From Leptodontidium sp. MPI-SDFR-AT-0119 (taxonomy: Eukaryota > Ascomycota > Leotiomycetes > Helotiales > Leptodontidiaceae), in NCBI GenBank assembly GCA_020726505.1, contig JAHLEZ010000012.1, positions 1,860,001-1,924,000 on the forward strand: a stretch of DNA of 64,000 nt, in the 5' to 3' direction. Position 1 is the first letter of the stretch. Each line of letters begins with the position of its first letter. The notes beneath the pieces are model-generated. The model saw nothing but the letters and a program-made list of their open reading frames with translations. It was not told the origin of the DNA and searched no databases. The position numbers and the translations under genes are program-made. Of the stretch, positions 1-11,485 are shown piece after piece.

Positions 1-306
1 GCCTCTTCGGGTTGATGCCATAACCCTTCCCACCCATCAACCTCTCTGCTGCTTCCTTTCAAAATCTGGCGACCTCGTTCGCACGTCCATGAACGGGACT
101 GCCGTTGGTCAACAACCTCCTCTAGCTTCTCTGCTCCTCGTCCCACCCTCTTCTTCCTGGTCATCCCTAAACACCTCCTTGGTCTCATCTGCCTATGTGA
201 ACTTCAGCTGCTTCGCTTTGGTCCTCTCCACTGCCGGTGGTCCCTCGTCTGGCCACCTCCCCACAAAATCATATGCTGTGTTCTTCCACCGCATCCCTAC
301 AACGGT
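1..306. other. no gene recognised
   Basis: A short open frame at 89-310 is proline/serine-rich with no recognisable domain. I see nothing supportable here; it may be the flank of the kinase-like remnant that follows. Confidence 0.3.
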
Positions 307-1795
307 CTAACCACTAATCACAACGCTCTTATACTCATGATCCTCTAATGTCAGCCTTGAAGCGACGGTTCCAGTCACGGATTTCTTGAGATGCTTTCCT
401 CGTAAACCTAGTAGTGCCAATTTTTGCCTCGATGTCGCCCTTGCTGAAACCCATCCAAATAACACGGGTTTCCAAGGTGGAGAAAATGGCATTGAGGAGA
501 TTCTTCACATCGCCGTACAAGACGCCCCGCTCGTGAAGAGCTTCAAGACCTTCTCGACCAGATCGAGCAATGTCGGGGTTCGATGCATCATTGTCACAGA
601 TATGCCAGGCTGCCACAATCTCGTCGAGAACAAGACCCTGAAGAATGCAGTTTCCAGACTTATTCAAGAAATAATCCGTCCAAGTATCATCTTGTATTGA
701 TTCGTTGTCGCCCCTCGATCCATGAGAAAATCAGTGTATACTGCGGGTCGGTACGTTGTCGACTTGAAGAGCTTTCGGGGTAGGCTCCCCGGCCCATTTA
801 CCTGGGGAGGTTTGGTAAACCTCATGTATCCGAAGTAATTCGGTACTGACGCAAGTGGGGACTCGCTCGGGGAGGAGAGTCGAGTATACGCGTCGTGTTC
901 GCTCTCGAAGAAAATGTTCGGTTTCGGGATACCGGGTTCTGATATGGCCTCATTCTTGTATTTGTGCTAGTTATAAAGGGTTAGACATACGACTTATCTT
1001 ATGAAACGTGCGAATACTTGCTACTTTAAGTGCGAAAGTCCTTCCTCCAGCAGCAATGCGGTACACTACCGAATGGTCTCCGGATCCAATAACTTTGAGA
1101 ATCTTGATTTCCGACTCCGAATACTCGAATTCGTGTGGCACATCTGAGCACCCAAGACAAGCGAGAGGTGTTGTTTTGGATCCAGTTAATTGATCCAGGG
1201 GTTGGATGTTGCTGTCGCGGGGTTGAAGGGTAAGTGGGTTGGCGCGTTGACGTTTGACTGTGAAAGCAATACTCTCATCCCCTTCGTTTTGAACGCGTCG
1301 TCTCGTCCGACTTGCCTTTGCTGAAACTTCCGCAGCTCCGCATACTGCATCCGGACCCATGTTGGTTGCTTAGTGTTGATGAAGTCGAGTCGAAGTCGAG
1401 TCAAAGGTGCAGAGGCGAGCTGCCATTCGAACGTTCGCGGCAAAACATCGGCCGGAGTATCTATAAGTACCTTGTGTGCCTGAAATGCCTTGACCAAATT
1501 TTCCTGACGGCGCCATCAGTCCTTCTTCGCAATAGCCTCAAGATCTACAGCTCACGGCTAGCCGCGTACCTTCTACAATAGAGCCAGTTATTGTGCAGGG
1601 GAGGAAAATAATATTGAAACCAATGCTGGTCATTTCCTTGACTAGCTCTTGGAATGCCTTACAATCAAGACATTGGTCCTTGCTAACGTAAATGTCCTTT
1701 TTCATTCGTAACACCGCCGGTTTCGACCTTTCTAGCGCCTTCAGCTCAGACTTCTGCCATCTCATCAGAGTAGAGTCCAACCAACTCCACATCAC
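307..1795 (-). CDS. protein kinase-like domain protein, fragmented, exon structure unresolved
   Basis: Pieces of a eukaryotic kinase-like fold can be read on the minus strand. The part ending near 1000 has a glycine-loop-like stretch (KVIGSGDHSVVYRI) followed by FALKV, the usual context of the ATP-binding lysine. The part at 667-335 has LHERGVLYGDVKN, resembling the LHGDxxxxN catalytic loop of fungal kinase-like proteins with the histidine replaced by tyrosine. Between them the reading frame is broken by stops, so either several introns are present or the gene is decayed. An N-terminal piece (1795-1538) ends at a plausible GTACGC donor. A substrate cannot be guessed; such proteins are common and mostly uncharacterised in filamentous fungi. 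It sits 41 bp downstream of the NYN gene on the same strand. Confidence 0.4.
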
Positions 1796-1836
1796 TATTC
1801 CACTTCCCTACAACGTCTGGTGCTCTGTCGAATCCT

Positions 1837-2637
1837 TCAAGATCGAAGTTCCTCCTCTCTGTCCTCTTTGAGGCAGACCAAGGCGATTGGAGGTTTATCA
1901 CCCATTGGTTTATACTTGACATCGACTATTCCAGTTGCTTCAACAAATTCGCGAAGCCGTTCATACCCGTAATTGCGCGCATGTAGATTGGGCGCCAACT
2001 TGTTGAGATGGTTTCCGACCTCCGCCAAATTGACCCAACTATCGCCATACTCCCTGGAGTTCCTAATTGCCAGAGCTATGCCAGCGCGTGCTCTGGCGTC
2101 GATCGGTCGTTTATTCATTGGTTGGTCTCGCACTACAAGCGGTCCCATGCTTGGCTTTGATGACTCGGCGGCAGGTGGTGGCGGCGCTTCTAATTCCTCC
2201 GACTCTTCGTTCAGTACATCAAAGTATATGAACTTATCACAGGCCGCAATGAAAGCGTTGCTAGTCTTGCGTTCTCCGAAGCCATAAACTGTAACACCCT
2301 GCTCACGGATGCGGGATGCGAGCCGTGTGAAGTCACTGTCGCTTGATACGAGACAGAAACCTGAGAAGCGACCAGTGTACAGTAGATCCATAGCATCGAT
2401 GATCATGGCGCCGTCGGTGGCATTCTTTCCAGTCGTGTAGGCGAATTGTTGTATGGGCGTTATCGAGTGATCCAGAAGACATGCTTTCCAACCCTTGAGT
2501 TGTGGACTGGTCCAGTCCCCATATATCCTCCTGACGCTCGCGGTTCCGTAGTTGGCAATTTCTACCAAAAGGCCAACGATGTTCTTTGGCGAAACATTGT
2601 CACCGTCAATTAGCAAGGCCAAGTTGGAGTTGGCCAT
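1837..2637 (-). CDS. NYN-domain (LabA/DUF88-like) protein with C-terminal OST-HTH/LOTUS-like domain
   Basis: Intact single-exon frame of 266 residues. Residues 1-140 form an NYN (PIN-like) RNase domain: the first acidic motif is LLIDGDNVSPKN, the second lies in NATDGAMIIDAMDLL, and the third is CLVSSDSDFTRLA, giving the cluster of aspartates that binds metal in this family. A short proline-rich linker (around 155-175) leads to a C-terminal winged-helix-like segment of about 75 residues (GDSWVNLAEVGNHLNKLAP), typical of OST-HTH/LOTUS domains in fungal NYN proteins. The family is linked to RNA binding or cleavage; the exact target is unknown. The start is the ATG just before the conserved NLALLIDGDN motif. 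No disruption is seen. Confidence 0.9.
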   Translation of the reverse strand: MANSNLALLIDGDNVSPKNIVGLLVEIANYGTASVRRIYGDWTSPQLKGWKACLLDHSITPIQQFAYTTGKNATDGAMIIDAMDLLYTGRFSGFCLVSSDSDFTRLASRIREQGVTVYGFGERKTSNAFIAACDKFIYFDVLNEESEELEAPPPPAAESSKPSMGPLVVRDQPMNKRPIDARARAGIALAIRNSREYGDSWVNLAEVGNHLNKLAPNLHARNYGYERLREFVEATGIVDVKYKPMGDKPPIALVCLKEDREEELRS

Positions 2638-3480
2638 GATTGTTTCCGAGTACTTGATATGGATTGTTTAAGAGGACGGCGTATACAAAGAATGGCGAAT
2701 CCAGATGGTCGCGTCACTTACAAGGAAGGAGGAGCTCTTACCCCGCGCTAAAACAGTGGTGGGATCACATGGACTGCTGACGTGTCTGCGTGTATCTATG
2801 TTACTAATAATGTTACGTAAGCGACTTCACATGCAAGGCAGATTGACAGACCTAGTTAAAGAACGTGCTAAACAATTTAGGTTTATGGCGGTAATGGGCA
2901 TCATGGTGTGTTCCATAACAACAAGGTGGCCATCTTGCTCATATAATTACTTACAGTAAAGGGCAAGGGGCCATGGCAGCTTGATAGAATCCTCAGCATT
3001 ATTATTTATTAAGACAAGGTGGGGTGTTCTGAGGATATTGAGGACAGGAACGACCGTAAGAGACAGGTGTCAAAAATAACTAATCAAAGTACAGTGAACT
3101 AATTATTGAAGGGGGAAAGTCTCCTAAGTGCTTGAAAGCTTCCATAGAATTATATTCCAGCTTGAGACTCGTACGAGTGCTGCTCATTTGCTGCAAATTT
3201 TGGTAATCTCTTGTCTCCTCTACCTGAACATGACAAAGGCCCATTTGGATTCTATTCGTACCCGGTTCTTTCTTCGGCAGCTCATAGTTCTTTGCTGTGA
3301 GTAGGTAACTCTTTGAAACCCCCATTGAATGTAATTTTACACTTTGAATTTCCATTGCTTTTAACAAATAAATTTTAGATTGTTCTATTTAAATCCCCTT
3401 CCTCTCACTCATTGCATAATGTCTTTACCATCAACTAGTTTCTGCTGTTGATCACATTTGCAGACCGGAAATCAGCAATC
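2638..3480. other. intergenic, no gene recognised
   Basis: Promoter side of the NYN gene, then AT-richer sequence. Short open frames at 2705-2959 and 3080-3367 show no family resemblance and no coherent start or splice context. Confidence 0.4.
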
Positions 3481-4456
3481 ATGGATTCAGTAAATCCGTT
3501 TTGTTCCGGCTTGATGTCGAACGCCAGACAAGCAATCGTAGCAAAAGCTGATAGTAGCGTCACTAAAGCCAGTGACTGAGGAAGGCCCAAGCCAGCACAC
3601 ATCCCTTAAAAACCTTTCGATCGTCTGCCTACCGAGATCCGCCTGAAGATCTACGAAGAGCTCCTCCTCACTCCGCACACCATCTTCATTACCTTAGCGA
3701 AGGAGCATGACTGCTACCAGAGCGTTCTCTCCTCCCTTCTTCTGGTCAACAAAGGCATCCGCCATGAAGTCCTGGGATGGCTTAAGAAGACCAACATTTG
3801 TTGTCAAGATGGCGTCAGCCCTGATATTCCGATCAAAAACTTCAGCATCTTCAATCCTAACGTAACCACCTTCTGCATTGTCGCCATGCGGGGCGGGAGT
3901 CCTGTGATTCGGGATTTCATGATGTTGTCTTTGTGGCACATGCTTGCTATTATCTATCAATGCGACTCCAACCATCGAGTCAGACTACGTTCCTACAACC
4001 TAATGCTATGGAATGATGAAATAGAGGAGCACTTCAGTAGCTGGGAAAACAGCAATCATGAATGGTCAGACATGAGTTCCTAACTGGGTACAAGTCTCGC
4101 AAATGCTATACGCCGAGTTCAACGCCGAGTTTGGGTATGACATCAAATTTCAGTACCTCACCCCCAAGTACTATGATTCCTCCGTCCAAGAACAACTTTT
4201 GCGGATCCCGTTTGCATACCACCGTGCCCTGTCAAATCAGAACCTCGATCCTGAAGAGATCATAAAACAGGTCTGCCTATTGGAAGAGATCAGGGTGGGA
4301 GACGCAAATGATTCCTTTGACGGCTTCTATGAGCACAGAGATACCGAGTACCACTACAGTGGCGATGATTGGGAAGCATACCGAGCCTGGAAGCTCTTCG
4401 ACTGGAACTGGGTCCAACAGTGGGGGGCAATTTTCCATGACTTTTGTGAGAACTGA
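3481..4456 (+). pseudogene. F-box-like / 2EXR-type fungal protein, broken
   Basis: From the ATG at 3481 one frame runs into FDRLPTEIRLKIYEELLL at about 3613, the classic N-terminal motif of fungal F-box-like/2EXR proteins of unknown function. Before that motif lie two in-frame stops, TGA at 3577 and TAA at 3607. A third, TAA, closes the frame at 4081. All three could arise by C-to-T change from CGA or CAA. From about 4103 the coherent protein continues one base over (MLYAEFNAEFGYDIKF to the stop after IFHDFCEN), so there is also a frameshift; the gap is too short for a normal intron. The rest of the sequence looks well conserved, so inactivation may be recent. No ATG lies in frame between the second stop and 3886, which argues against a shorter intact gene. 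Confidence 0.6.
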
Positions 4457-5324
4457 CCGGTCATCTGATGGTAACCTTTGATTAGGCTCATCATCTTTCG
4501 CTTTAGAAGACTTGAAGCATAAATATAAATGTTAATTTTTAACATCATAGTATTTTGAGAATCATGTGATGTGATCAACAGTAGAACTTTAAAACCGAGA
4601 TAAATTTGTCAAACAATCCTTTTCTATCAATATGTCAATGTCGTACAATTTCGATGTGTTAATAATCTGGCGTGACCTTATTTGCCATGCACTTATAGCA
4701 ATGAATGTTACGCAAAAACACCACAACATTCAGAGCCGCAAGTTGCACGAGTTATTGAAGCTTCATCTTTGCGAGTCCAACGAACGTCGGCACGTCGTCT
4801 AATAAACAGAAGATACGAGGGGCACTGAATGGTGTAGTCGGGTCATCGCTTGTATCCTGAGGCATTAAAGGGGTTCAGAAACAAAAGTCCATTGCGGGTC
4901 ACTGGCAGCTTTAGAGGTATAGATAAAGATTTTTTAGGTAGAAAAACTACATGGCTCTGCTGCTTAGAGCCAGTGTCTGGTGTCTGCTGGCTTTCCGAAA
5001 AATGAATTTTTCGATGCTGAATCGCTTTCGGACGACGAGAGTAATCAATTTTGAATAGGAGTTGACACCCTCGAATTACCAGACAGAGGAAATTCCAACT
5101 CCTACTTGAGACCAGACTCTATCAATCTATTCGCAATTCACCAGCACTTACTTCTTACAGTTCTTCCCTTTTAGATAGGTCGCATGTTCTATATATCACA
5201 TTCGGCATTATTGGTCAGGGCATTGCATTTGGAGTGTGTGTTTTGATAATCTAATACAAGTAATAAACGTCAAGGAGACGGCAGCAATAACAACAAAAAT
5301 GTTGAGCTTGAAAATTACAGTGGA
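4457..5324. other. intergenic, no gene recognised
   Basis: Convergent space between the F-box-like pseudogene and the hydrolase gene. AT-rich, with no open frame that resembles a protein family and no RNA gene that I can recognise. Confidence 0.4.
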
Positions 5325-6373
5325 TTAAGCCCCTTGCTTGATTTCATTCACAAGCGTCCCCAGACCATGACTTATCCAAATCTTCAAGTCTGCTCCCTTC
5401 TTGAGATAAATAGGAGGGATGTAACTATGGCCAATTCCAGCAGGTGTACCAGTGAGGATGACTGTCCCTCGCCTAAGAGTGGTTCCCTATTCGTGATGTT
5501 AGACTTGGTCACATTTTCAAGCTAACTCAATTAAACTCACCTGTGAAATATGCGAGACGCACTCCGCGGCACTGAAGATCAAGTTCTTTGCCGCTCCATT
5601 CTGCATCACCTTTCCATCCAAAGTCGTTCTCAAAAGTAGCACGCTTGGATCGGGAATTGACTTCGTTGACACTAGACACGGACCCATAGGACAAAACCCA
5701 TCAAACCCCTTCGAGTACCCCCACTGACTGCCTCTGCCTTGAATTTTCCTTGCAGTGACATCGTTTGCAGTCATATAGCCCAGCACGTAGTCCAAGGCTT
5801 CGTCAGGCGAGACGTCTTTGCATGTTTTTCCGATGACAACTGCCAATTCCACTTCAGGATCGCATTCCTCGGAAGTGTTTTTGGGGAGAGTGATGGGAAG
5901 AATAGGAGAATGTACGCAAGTATCTGGCTTCATAAATATTTCTGGATGTGTAGGAAGTGCGAGTTTCATCTCTGCTGCGTGGTCTGTATAGTTCAATCCC
6001 ACACAACGAATTGTCCCAACTTCTTGAGCAGTCACTGGCGTGAGAATCTGTTCCGCGTTCAGTGAGATTTCGAAAGACAGCGATACTGTTACTTACTGAG
6101 GTGGCCGTCTTGATATCTCCAGTGAAAGATGCATGGATATCTAGCGCTGAGCTCGAATCAAGGACTTTGATTAGGATGGGCTCTTTAGCTACGAACGCCA
6201 AGCCGATGTCAAGTTCTGAATCGACAGGCTCGCCACAGTATTCTTGACCATCTTCTACAGTGAAGCGAACAAATCTATCCCACACCTAGAAACTCGTCAG
6301 CATTCCGAGATTCTCCTTCGAAGGCAAGAAATGTGATCCTTACGGGAAATTTGACTTTTTCTATCGAGCCCAT
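5325..6373 (-). CDS. fumarylacetoacetate hydrolase (FAH)-family protein
   Basis: Four exons join cleanly: 6373-6344, 6285-6097, 6047-5541 and 5486-5325, giving 295 residues, the usual length of this family. The first exon is only ten codons (MGSIEKVKFP). Family motifs are clear: CVGLNYTDHAAEM, MKPDTCV, the metal-binding acidic stretch CDPEVELAVVIGK, TANDVTARKIQ, and the C-terminal ILTGTPAGIG. FAH-fold enzymes are Mg/Mn-dependent and act on beta-diketo or oxaloacetate-type acids (oxaloacetate decarboxylase, acylpyruvase, isomerase or hydrolase in aromatic acid catabolism); the exact substrate is not readable. It is divergent from a Dal5-type carboxylate/anion transporter, separated by about 630 bp that contain a perfect palindrome, so the pair probably imports and cleaves an organic acid. 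All introns are 40-55 bp with GTAAG or GTGAG donors. Confidence 0.9.
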
Positions 6374-6564
6374 GGTGATTCAAGGATTTTTTCTTGCTTC
6401 CTTTCCTTCCTCAGAAAATTCGATATTGCTGGGATGAGCAGTTCTCGTACTTGATATAATAGAAGCCGCCGATTGTTGGTCATCGAGCCCACCACGACAG
6501 GTTTGGGATCGCCTCTACGGCTGAGCTTTCTGGCGTATCATATCAGATGAATGCATAACGGGCA

Positions 6565-6579
6565 TTCACCGACGGTGAA
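6565..6579. promoter_or_regulatory. 15 bp perfect palindrome in divergent promoter
   Basis: TTCACCGACGGTGAA is a perfect 7+1+7 inverted repeat lying about 190 bp upstream of the hydrolase start and 420 bp upstream of the transporter start. Its centre is CCG-N-CGG, the half-sites that Zn2Cys6 regulators recognise. A further TCACCG half-site follows at 6580. It is a candidate co-regulation site for the divergent pair; binding is inference. Confidence 0.45.
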
Positions 6580-7002
6580 TCACCGTTGGTCTATTGCCAA
6601 ATGTCATCGGCTTTTGGCATCGATATCATCGGGAAATGTAAACGGGCAACGAAGTTTGTTGGGGTCATGCATGTCGTCGGCAAATCCTGCAGCTTATCAT
6701 CCCACCTTCGAAAAAGCCGATCAGTCCATCATTGTCCGAACCGAGAAAAAAGGGGGGCAGATGATCCTCAAACCCCTGCAGTGTTGCCCATTCATAGTTG
6801 CATTCCAAAATTTGGTTCAATACCAAGCTTCATGGTATAGAGTCTTATCTGCGATATGTCGGGCAACGAAATATTTTTCTCGTGTGGCTTTTGTATAAAG
6901 TGTCTCGACCAACTGACTGGTCACCATCTTCGCTCCCCGACGCTACCGAGAAAATTGTTTTCAGTTCGCCTATTTTCCGAACTCTTGAATACACCAACCA
7001 GC

Positions 7003-8509
7003 ATGAGTGTCGATCTAGAGGCGCTTCCTGAGAAGGGTAGCACAGTCTCTTGCCGCACGATGGCAATACTTTCGAGGATTCTGTCGAGCTTTACATCGAT
7101 CCGGCTTATCAGAAGAAGCTCCTTTTGAAACTCGATCTTTACCTTGCCCCTGTCTTCACTATAATATTCCTCGCTGCCTACTTGAATCGATCGAACATCG
7201 GAAATGCTGCAAGTGCTGGAATGACCAAAGACCTTGGAATGACAGCCGGTGAACTTGGGAGTATGTGAACTCAATTAGTCATGCATTGGGATGACTTGCT
7301 AATGTTGTGATCAGATGCTGTGACTTTATTCTATGTGACATATGTCATTTTCGAGGTGCCATGCTCTCTGCTCATGAAGCGAGTCCGTCCTCGTACGTAT
7401 CTTCATACACTAATTTAAGATACACGCTGACTTACGGATGCACAGAGAGAATGATCCCCGCGCTGATGTTTTGCTGGGCTGTAACAATCATCGGAACTGG
7501 ATTCATGCACAACGCTGGCCAACTCTACGCCTCTCGACTCCTACTTGGCGTCTTCGAATCGGGCATGTTTCCCTGCCTGGCGTTTTACCTCAGTACATTC
7601 TACACCAGAGAAGAGCAAGCCCTCCGAGTGTCCTACCTTCTCGTTTCGGCGGCACTTTCGGGTGCATTCGGAGGTCTATTCGCGTTCGCTCTTCTGAAGA
7701 TGGATGGCATCAGTGGCCTAGAAGGGTGGAGATGGCTTTTCATCATCGAAGGAGTCGCAACAGTCGCGGTCGCGATTCTCGTCTATTTCGTCCTTCCAGA
7801 TGACTTCGAATATGCACGGTTCCTAAACGAGGAGGACAAGAGGTTGATGCGCACTCGTGCTGAGATTAATCGGCGCTACAACGGACATCCCATTTTCCAA
7901 TGGAAAGAAGTTAAAAAGGCCATGACAGATCCAAAGCTGTACATCAGTTGTTGGAGTCAATTCTGGGGCGACATCTGCTCCTTCGGCCTGTCGACCTTTC
8001 TACCCCTCATCATCCGAGGCTTCGGTTACGGAACAGTCACGACACAACTCCTCACTATACCAGTCTTTTTCTGGGCAGCATCTGCATATGTCTTCGTCTC
8101 GTGGATGTCAGATCGGTACAATATTCGAGTCGCATTCATGCTTCCAGCATGTCTAGTTACTGCTATCGGGTACGCTCTGCAGATTGGCGTACCAGTACAC
8201 ATCCGAGGCGGACTCTACTTTTCCACATTCCTCATCGCACCTGGTATCTACTGTATTCTCGGACTCAATGCAACATGGCTCTTGAATAGCCACGCAGGAT
8301 ACTACAAAAGAGCAACGGCAATCGGAATGAACCAATCCATTGGAAACTCTGCTGGACTGGTTGTTGGTCAAATATTCAAGACTTCGCACAATGGGAAATA
8401 TATTTTGGGATTGAGCTTCTCGCTAGCAAGTATTTTCATGGCTGCTTTGGGACACATCAGTCTGGCACTTTGGCTGAGAAGGGAGAACAGGAAGAGAGGC
8501 AATGACTGA
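7003..8509 (+). CDS. Dal5/ACS-type major facilitator transporter
   Basis: Membrane transporter of the anion:cation symporter group (allantoate/tartrate/nicotinate-like). Exons: to 7260, 7315-7392 and 7446-8509, the introns having GTATGT and GTACGT donors. The first transmembrane region holds the family signature LAAYLNRSNIGNAASAGM; later come GVFESGMFPCLAFYLSTFY, GWRWLFIIEG at the end of the N-terminal half, the central loop, and a C-terminal half with WLLNSHAGYYKRATAIGMNQ. About 12 helices are expected and the total is about 465 residues, normal for the family. The start is uncertain: the only suitable ATG (7003, MSVDLEALPEKG) is in a different frame from the conserved part, which is open from 7038 without an ATG. 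A one-base error or a tiny intron must be invoked. It is divergent from the FAH-family gene, suggesting uptake of its substrate. Confidence 0.8.
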
Positions 8510-9212
8510 AGAAGGAAGGGAGAAGGCAATTGCTGACGGCGCTGACGGAGATTTCCACCTGGATTATCGTTACACGATGTAAATAAAAGCTTAGAAGTGG
8601 TGATTTTGTTTGTTGCTCACTTGCCGAGATTGGAAGCAACTTTTCTGATGGAAAACTGGCCATATAAAGATATAAGTTCCTGTAGATGGCGAATTGACTT
8701 GAACAATGCCCTCCTTTGAACTGCCTCTTCACTCAGTGTCCTGGCCAGGTGCCCATTCTGCTTCTTTGGTTTATGGTGACGCCTCATGCTGCAGTTCACA
8801 ACCGATCATCTGAGAACTCACTTCCAACAATCATAATTTCTCCCCTGCATCTTCAGGCCTTCCTCCTATATCATGTCAGACCATCAGTTCATGGCACTAA
8901 AATAAGCGAAAATCTCCCCTTTCTCAAGCGAGTATAAGTAAACAAATAAAGCACATCGCTCAACTGCCATTTCTAAGCTCGAAACACCCATGGGCTCAAA
9001 AAATTCGAGTGGTTTCAAAATAATTACTTTGCGTTGCTAGTATTGATGTGGGAAAATGGTGAACATGAGTCCAACATTCACGTTGAAAGAATGAGACCTG
9101 TGGTCCGCCTTTGGGCAGCAGTCATTTCCGACACAATCGTTACAATTTCCAGAGTACCCCCCCCCCCCCCCCCCCCCCCCCCAACCCTAACATCAGTATC
9201 TTAGAGAACCAA
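8510..9212. other. convergent intergenic region with poly-C tract
   Basis: 3' flanks of the transporter and the ferric reductase pseudogene. No gene recognised. The only notable feature is the C run at 9157-9182. Confidence 0.5.
9157..9182. repeat. poly-C homopolymer, 26 C
   Basis: An uninterrupted run of 26 C lies just beyond the stop codon of the ferric reductase pseudogene. A matching G run (13564-13578) lies at the other end of the same gene beside the inserted transposon. Confidence 0.9.
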
Positions 9213-11485
9213 CTACCAAGAGAAGGCATCGTCAATGAGTACATAAGACCTGCTCATCAAAAATCTCTCCGAGACCTCAGAAATCTTCTGTCTGACATCA
9301 TCCGCCATGCCGGGTGGTCCACAAACCACAACACCCAATAAATAATTCTCTTTGTTAGAACCAACCAACTCTTTACTGAGAATAGCATCCAAGTCGAGCC
9401 GTTCTCCGACGCTGGTCACGACCTGCAGGCTGTTGGGTAAAGCGGCCAGGACTGGTCTCAGCTCGGTTTCCAGCCCACTCTTCCTGTTTGACCAAAAGAG
9501 CTTTACAGGCTTCTGAGCAGCAGTCTTCTTAAGATATGGCAGGCACCTGCAGTATAGAGGATTCTGCTACAAGGAGAAAGCTGGGAGCTCACATGCCCGG
9601 AATGATGGTATGGTCCGTCAATGAGAACCCGGATGCGAGCAGAGCAATTTTCCTTGGCAACGCGAGCTGAAAGGTGCTTTGTTACTCCAGTCCAGGCCCA
9701 GGCGACGGAAGTCGTCGTTGAATGCTTGGAGTTGGAAAGTGCAGGCGCAAATGGGGTGCTGACTGGTACCACCGGAAAGGCGGTGCTTTCTGCCTTCTCC
9801 TGATCAGGTGTAGGCTCCACAGACGTTGATGGGAGACTCTTGTTGTTCACCAGATTCTCCCCGACGTTGTTGTCTGCAGAGAAGGCAACAGAGAATGGGC
9901 GTGTCTCCCATAAGCGCCAGCTAAGAGTTGGGAAGCAGATATATGCGACGCCGCCCTTGATCTCCTTCCCTTCAATATCAATGCGAATGTAATCTCCATC
10001 TGCATCCTGAATTGAAGAGACTAAGGCCGTTCGGCTACCATTCAAAGCCATACGTATGACTTGGACGAGACAATCAACACCCCACACTCCACCAGCAAAG
10101 AACATCCATATCTCATAGCCCCAGTTGTACTTGTACAGATACCAGATGTGGTAATAGTACCCAATGAGGAACAGTAGGGAGAAAGCAATGTGCGTCAAGA
10201 GAAAGAATTCGGGGAATTTCTGACGCACCCACAGGTGGGAGAAGGGTAGTATGGCACATGCGCAGACAGTGGCGACAATACCCCAGCTCCAATAATAGCG
10301 TGAAAACTCGGCCTTATACACTCCCAGCGCCATGTAATTTGCCATCAACATGAGTGAGTGTATAATTGTCCGAATAATTGTTCAGTATCCTAGCCAACGA
10401 TGAAGGAGGAGGTATGTGCCATAAGTCCAATCAGTGATATACAACACCGGATTATTTCTCGCAGCGAAAAAGAAACAGCACGACGACATTTCCCATGGCC
10501 ATGGTGCCTGCTCGATTGACAACAATGCTGAGAGCCTGCCATCCGAGGGTGGAGAAATTGGCTTGTGGTCGATGGTGGACGTATCGTGTGAGAAGCAGGA
10601 TCACGTTGAGGAAGTTGATCAAAAGGATGTACATCGTTTGTCCCCGGGTGGGTATGACACCTCCAGCGACAGGAACTCGATGATGAGATCCCCAAAGTGC
10701 TGGATATATGGCCCGTCTCTGTATTGCATTCCACAGGTCACTGTGCACTAAGCCGGGGATGAACCGAAGGACCGATAGAAGAATGGGTAGGAAGATGGCA
10801 ACCATCGCAATGACAATCCTAGTCATTGTTAGTTCTTTATTCGGTGTTCCTGATGCGGGTATGAAATGGGGATATACTGGGTATGAATTTGTGTAGTTAC
10901 GTCGTAGTGAAATGTCCCGCTTCGTTGATCTCAAAGTTCAGCATGTGGTTGTACCCCATCTGCCAAACCTCAGGGTCGACGAAGCTTGTGACATTAAGCA
11001 TGCCTTTGCCACCGATAGTAATAGGAAAAGGGCTGGAGACATCAAAAACCTTCATAGTAGCTGATTCAGAAGCACCGTGGCCATCGTGTTGCCGGATCTT
11101 GATCTTCATGTGGGAATGTCCTTCGCTTGCATTGCCCACTGTCATATTCATGCCGATAGCAGCATGAGCTTCGTAAGCCCGAGCAGCAGCTAAAGCATCT
11201 TCATACGACAAAGCCGGTACATATTTGGACGTTCCCAATGTTCCAGTCGCGAGATGCCCTACCTAGTAACTCTCCAGCAGACTTAATGGTGAATCGCCCT
11301 GCCAAAGGACAATAAGTGTCGATGCAAAGAGCCACAGTTTTCATAAACACTGGGTCTGAGCCGTAGCAGCTAGGTGGGGTCTTAACAGAATGATGCGCAG
11401 TCCCAAAGGTCTCAGAGCTTTCGGTGGGCGTGCAAGTCAACGACTGACTGCGAATTGCGTATCTGCACGCAAAGCTAAGTCCACA

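Noticed and set aside
9180..9192. Telomere-like CCCTAAC after the poly-C run
   Set aside because: Only a single copy is present; no tandem telomeric array.
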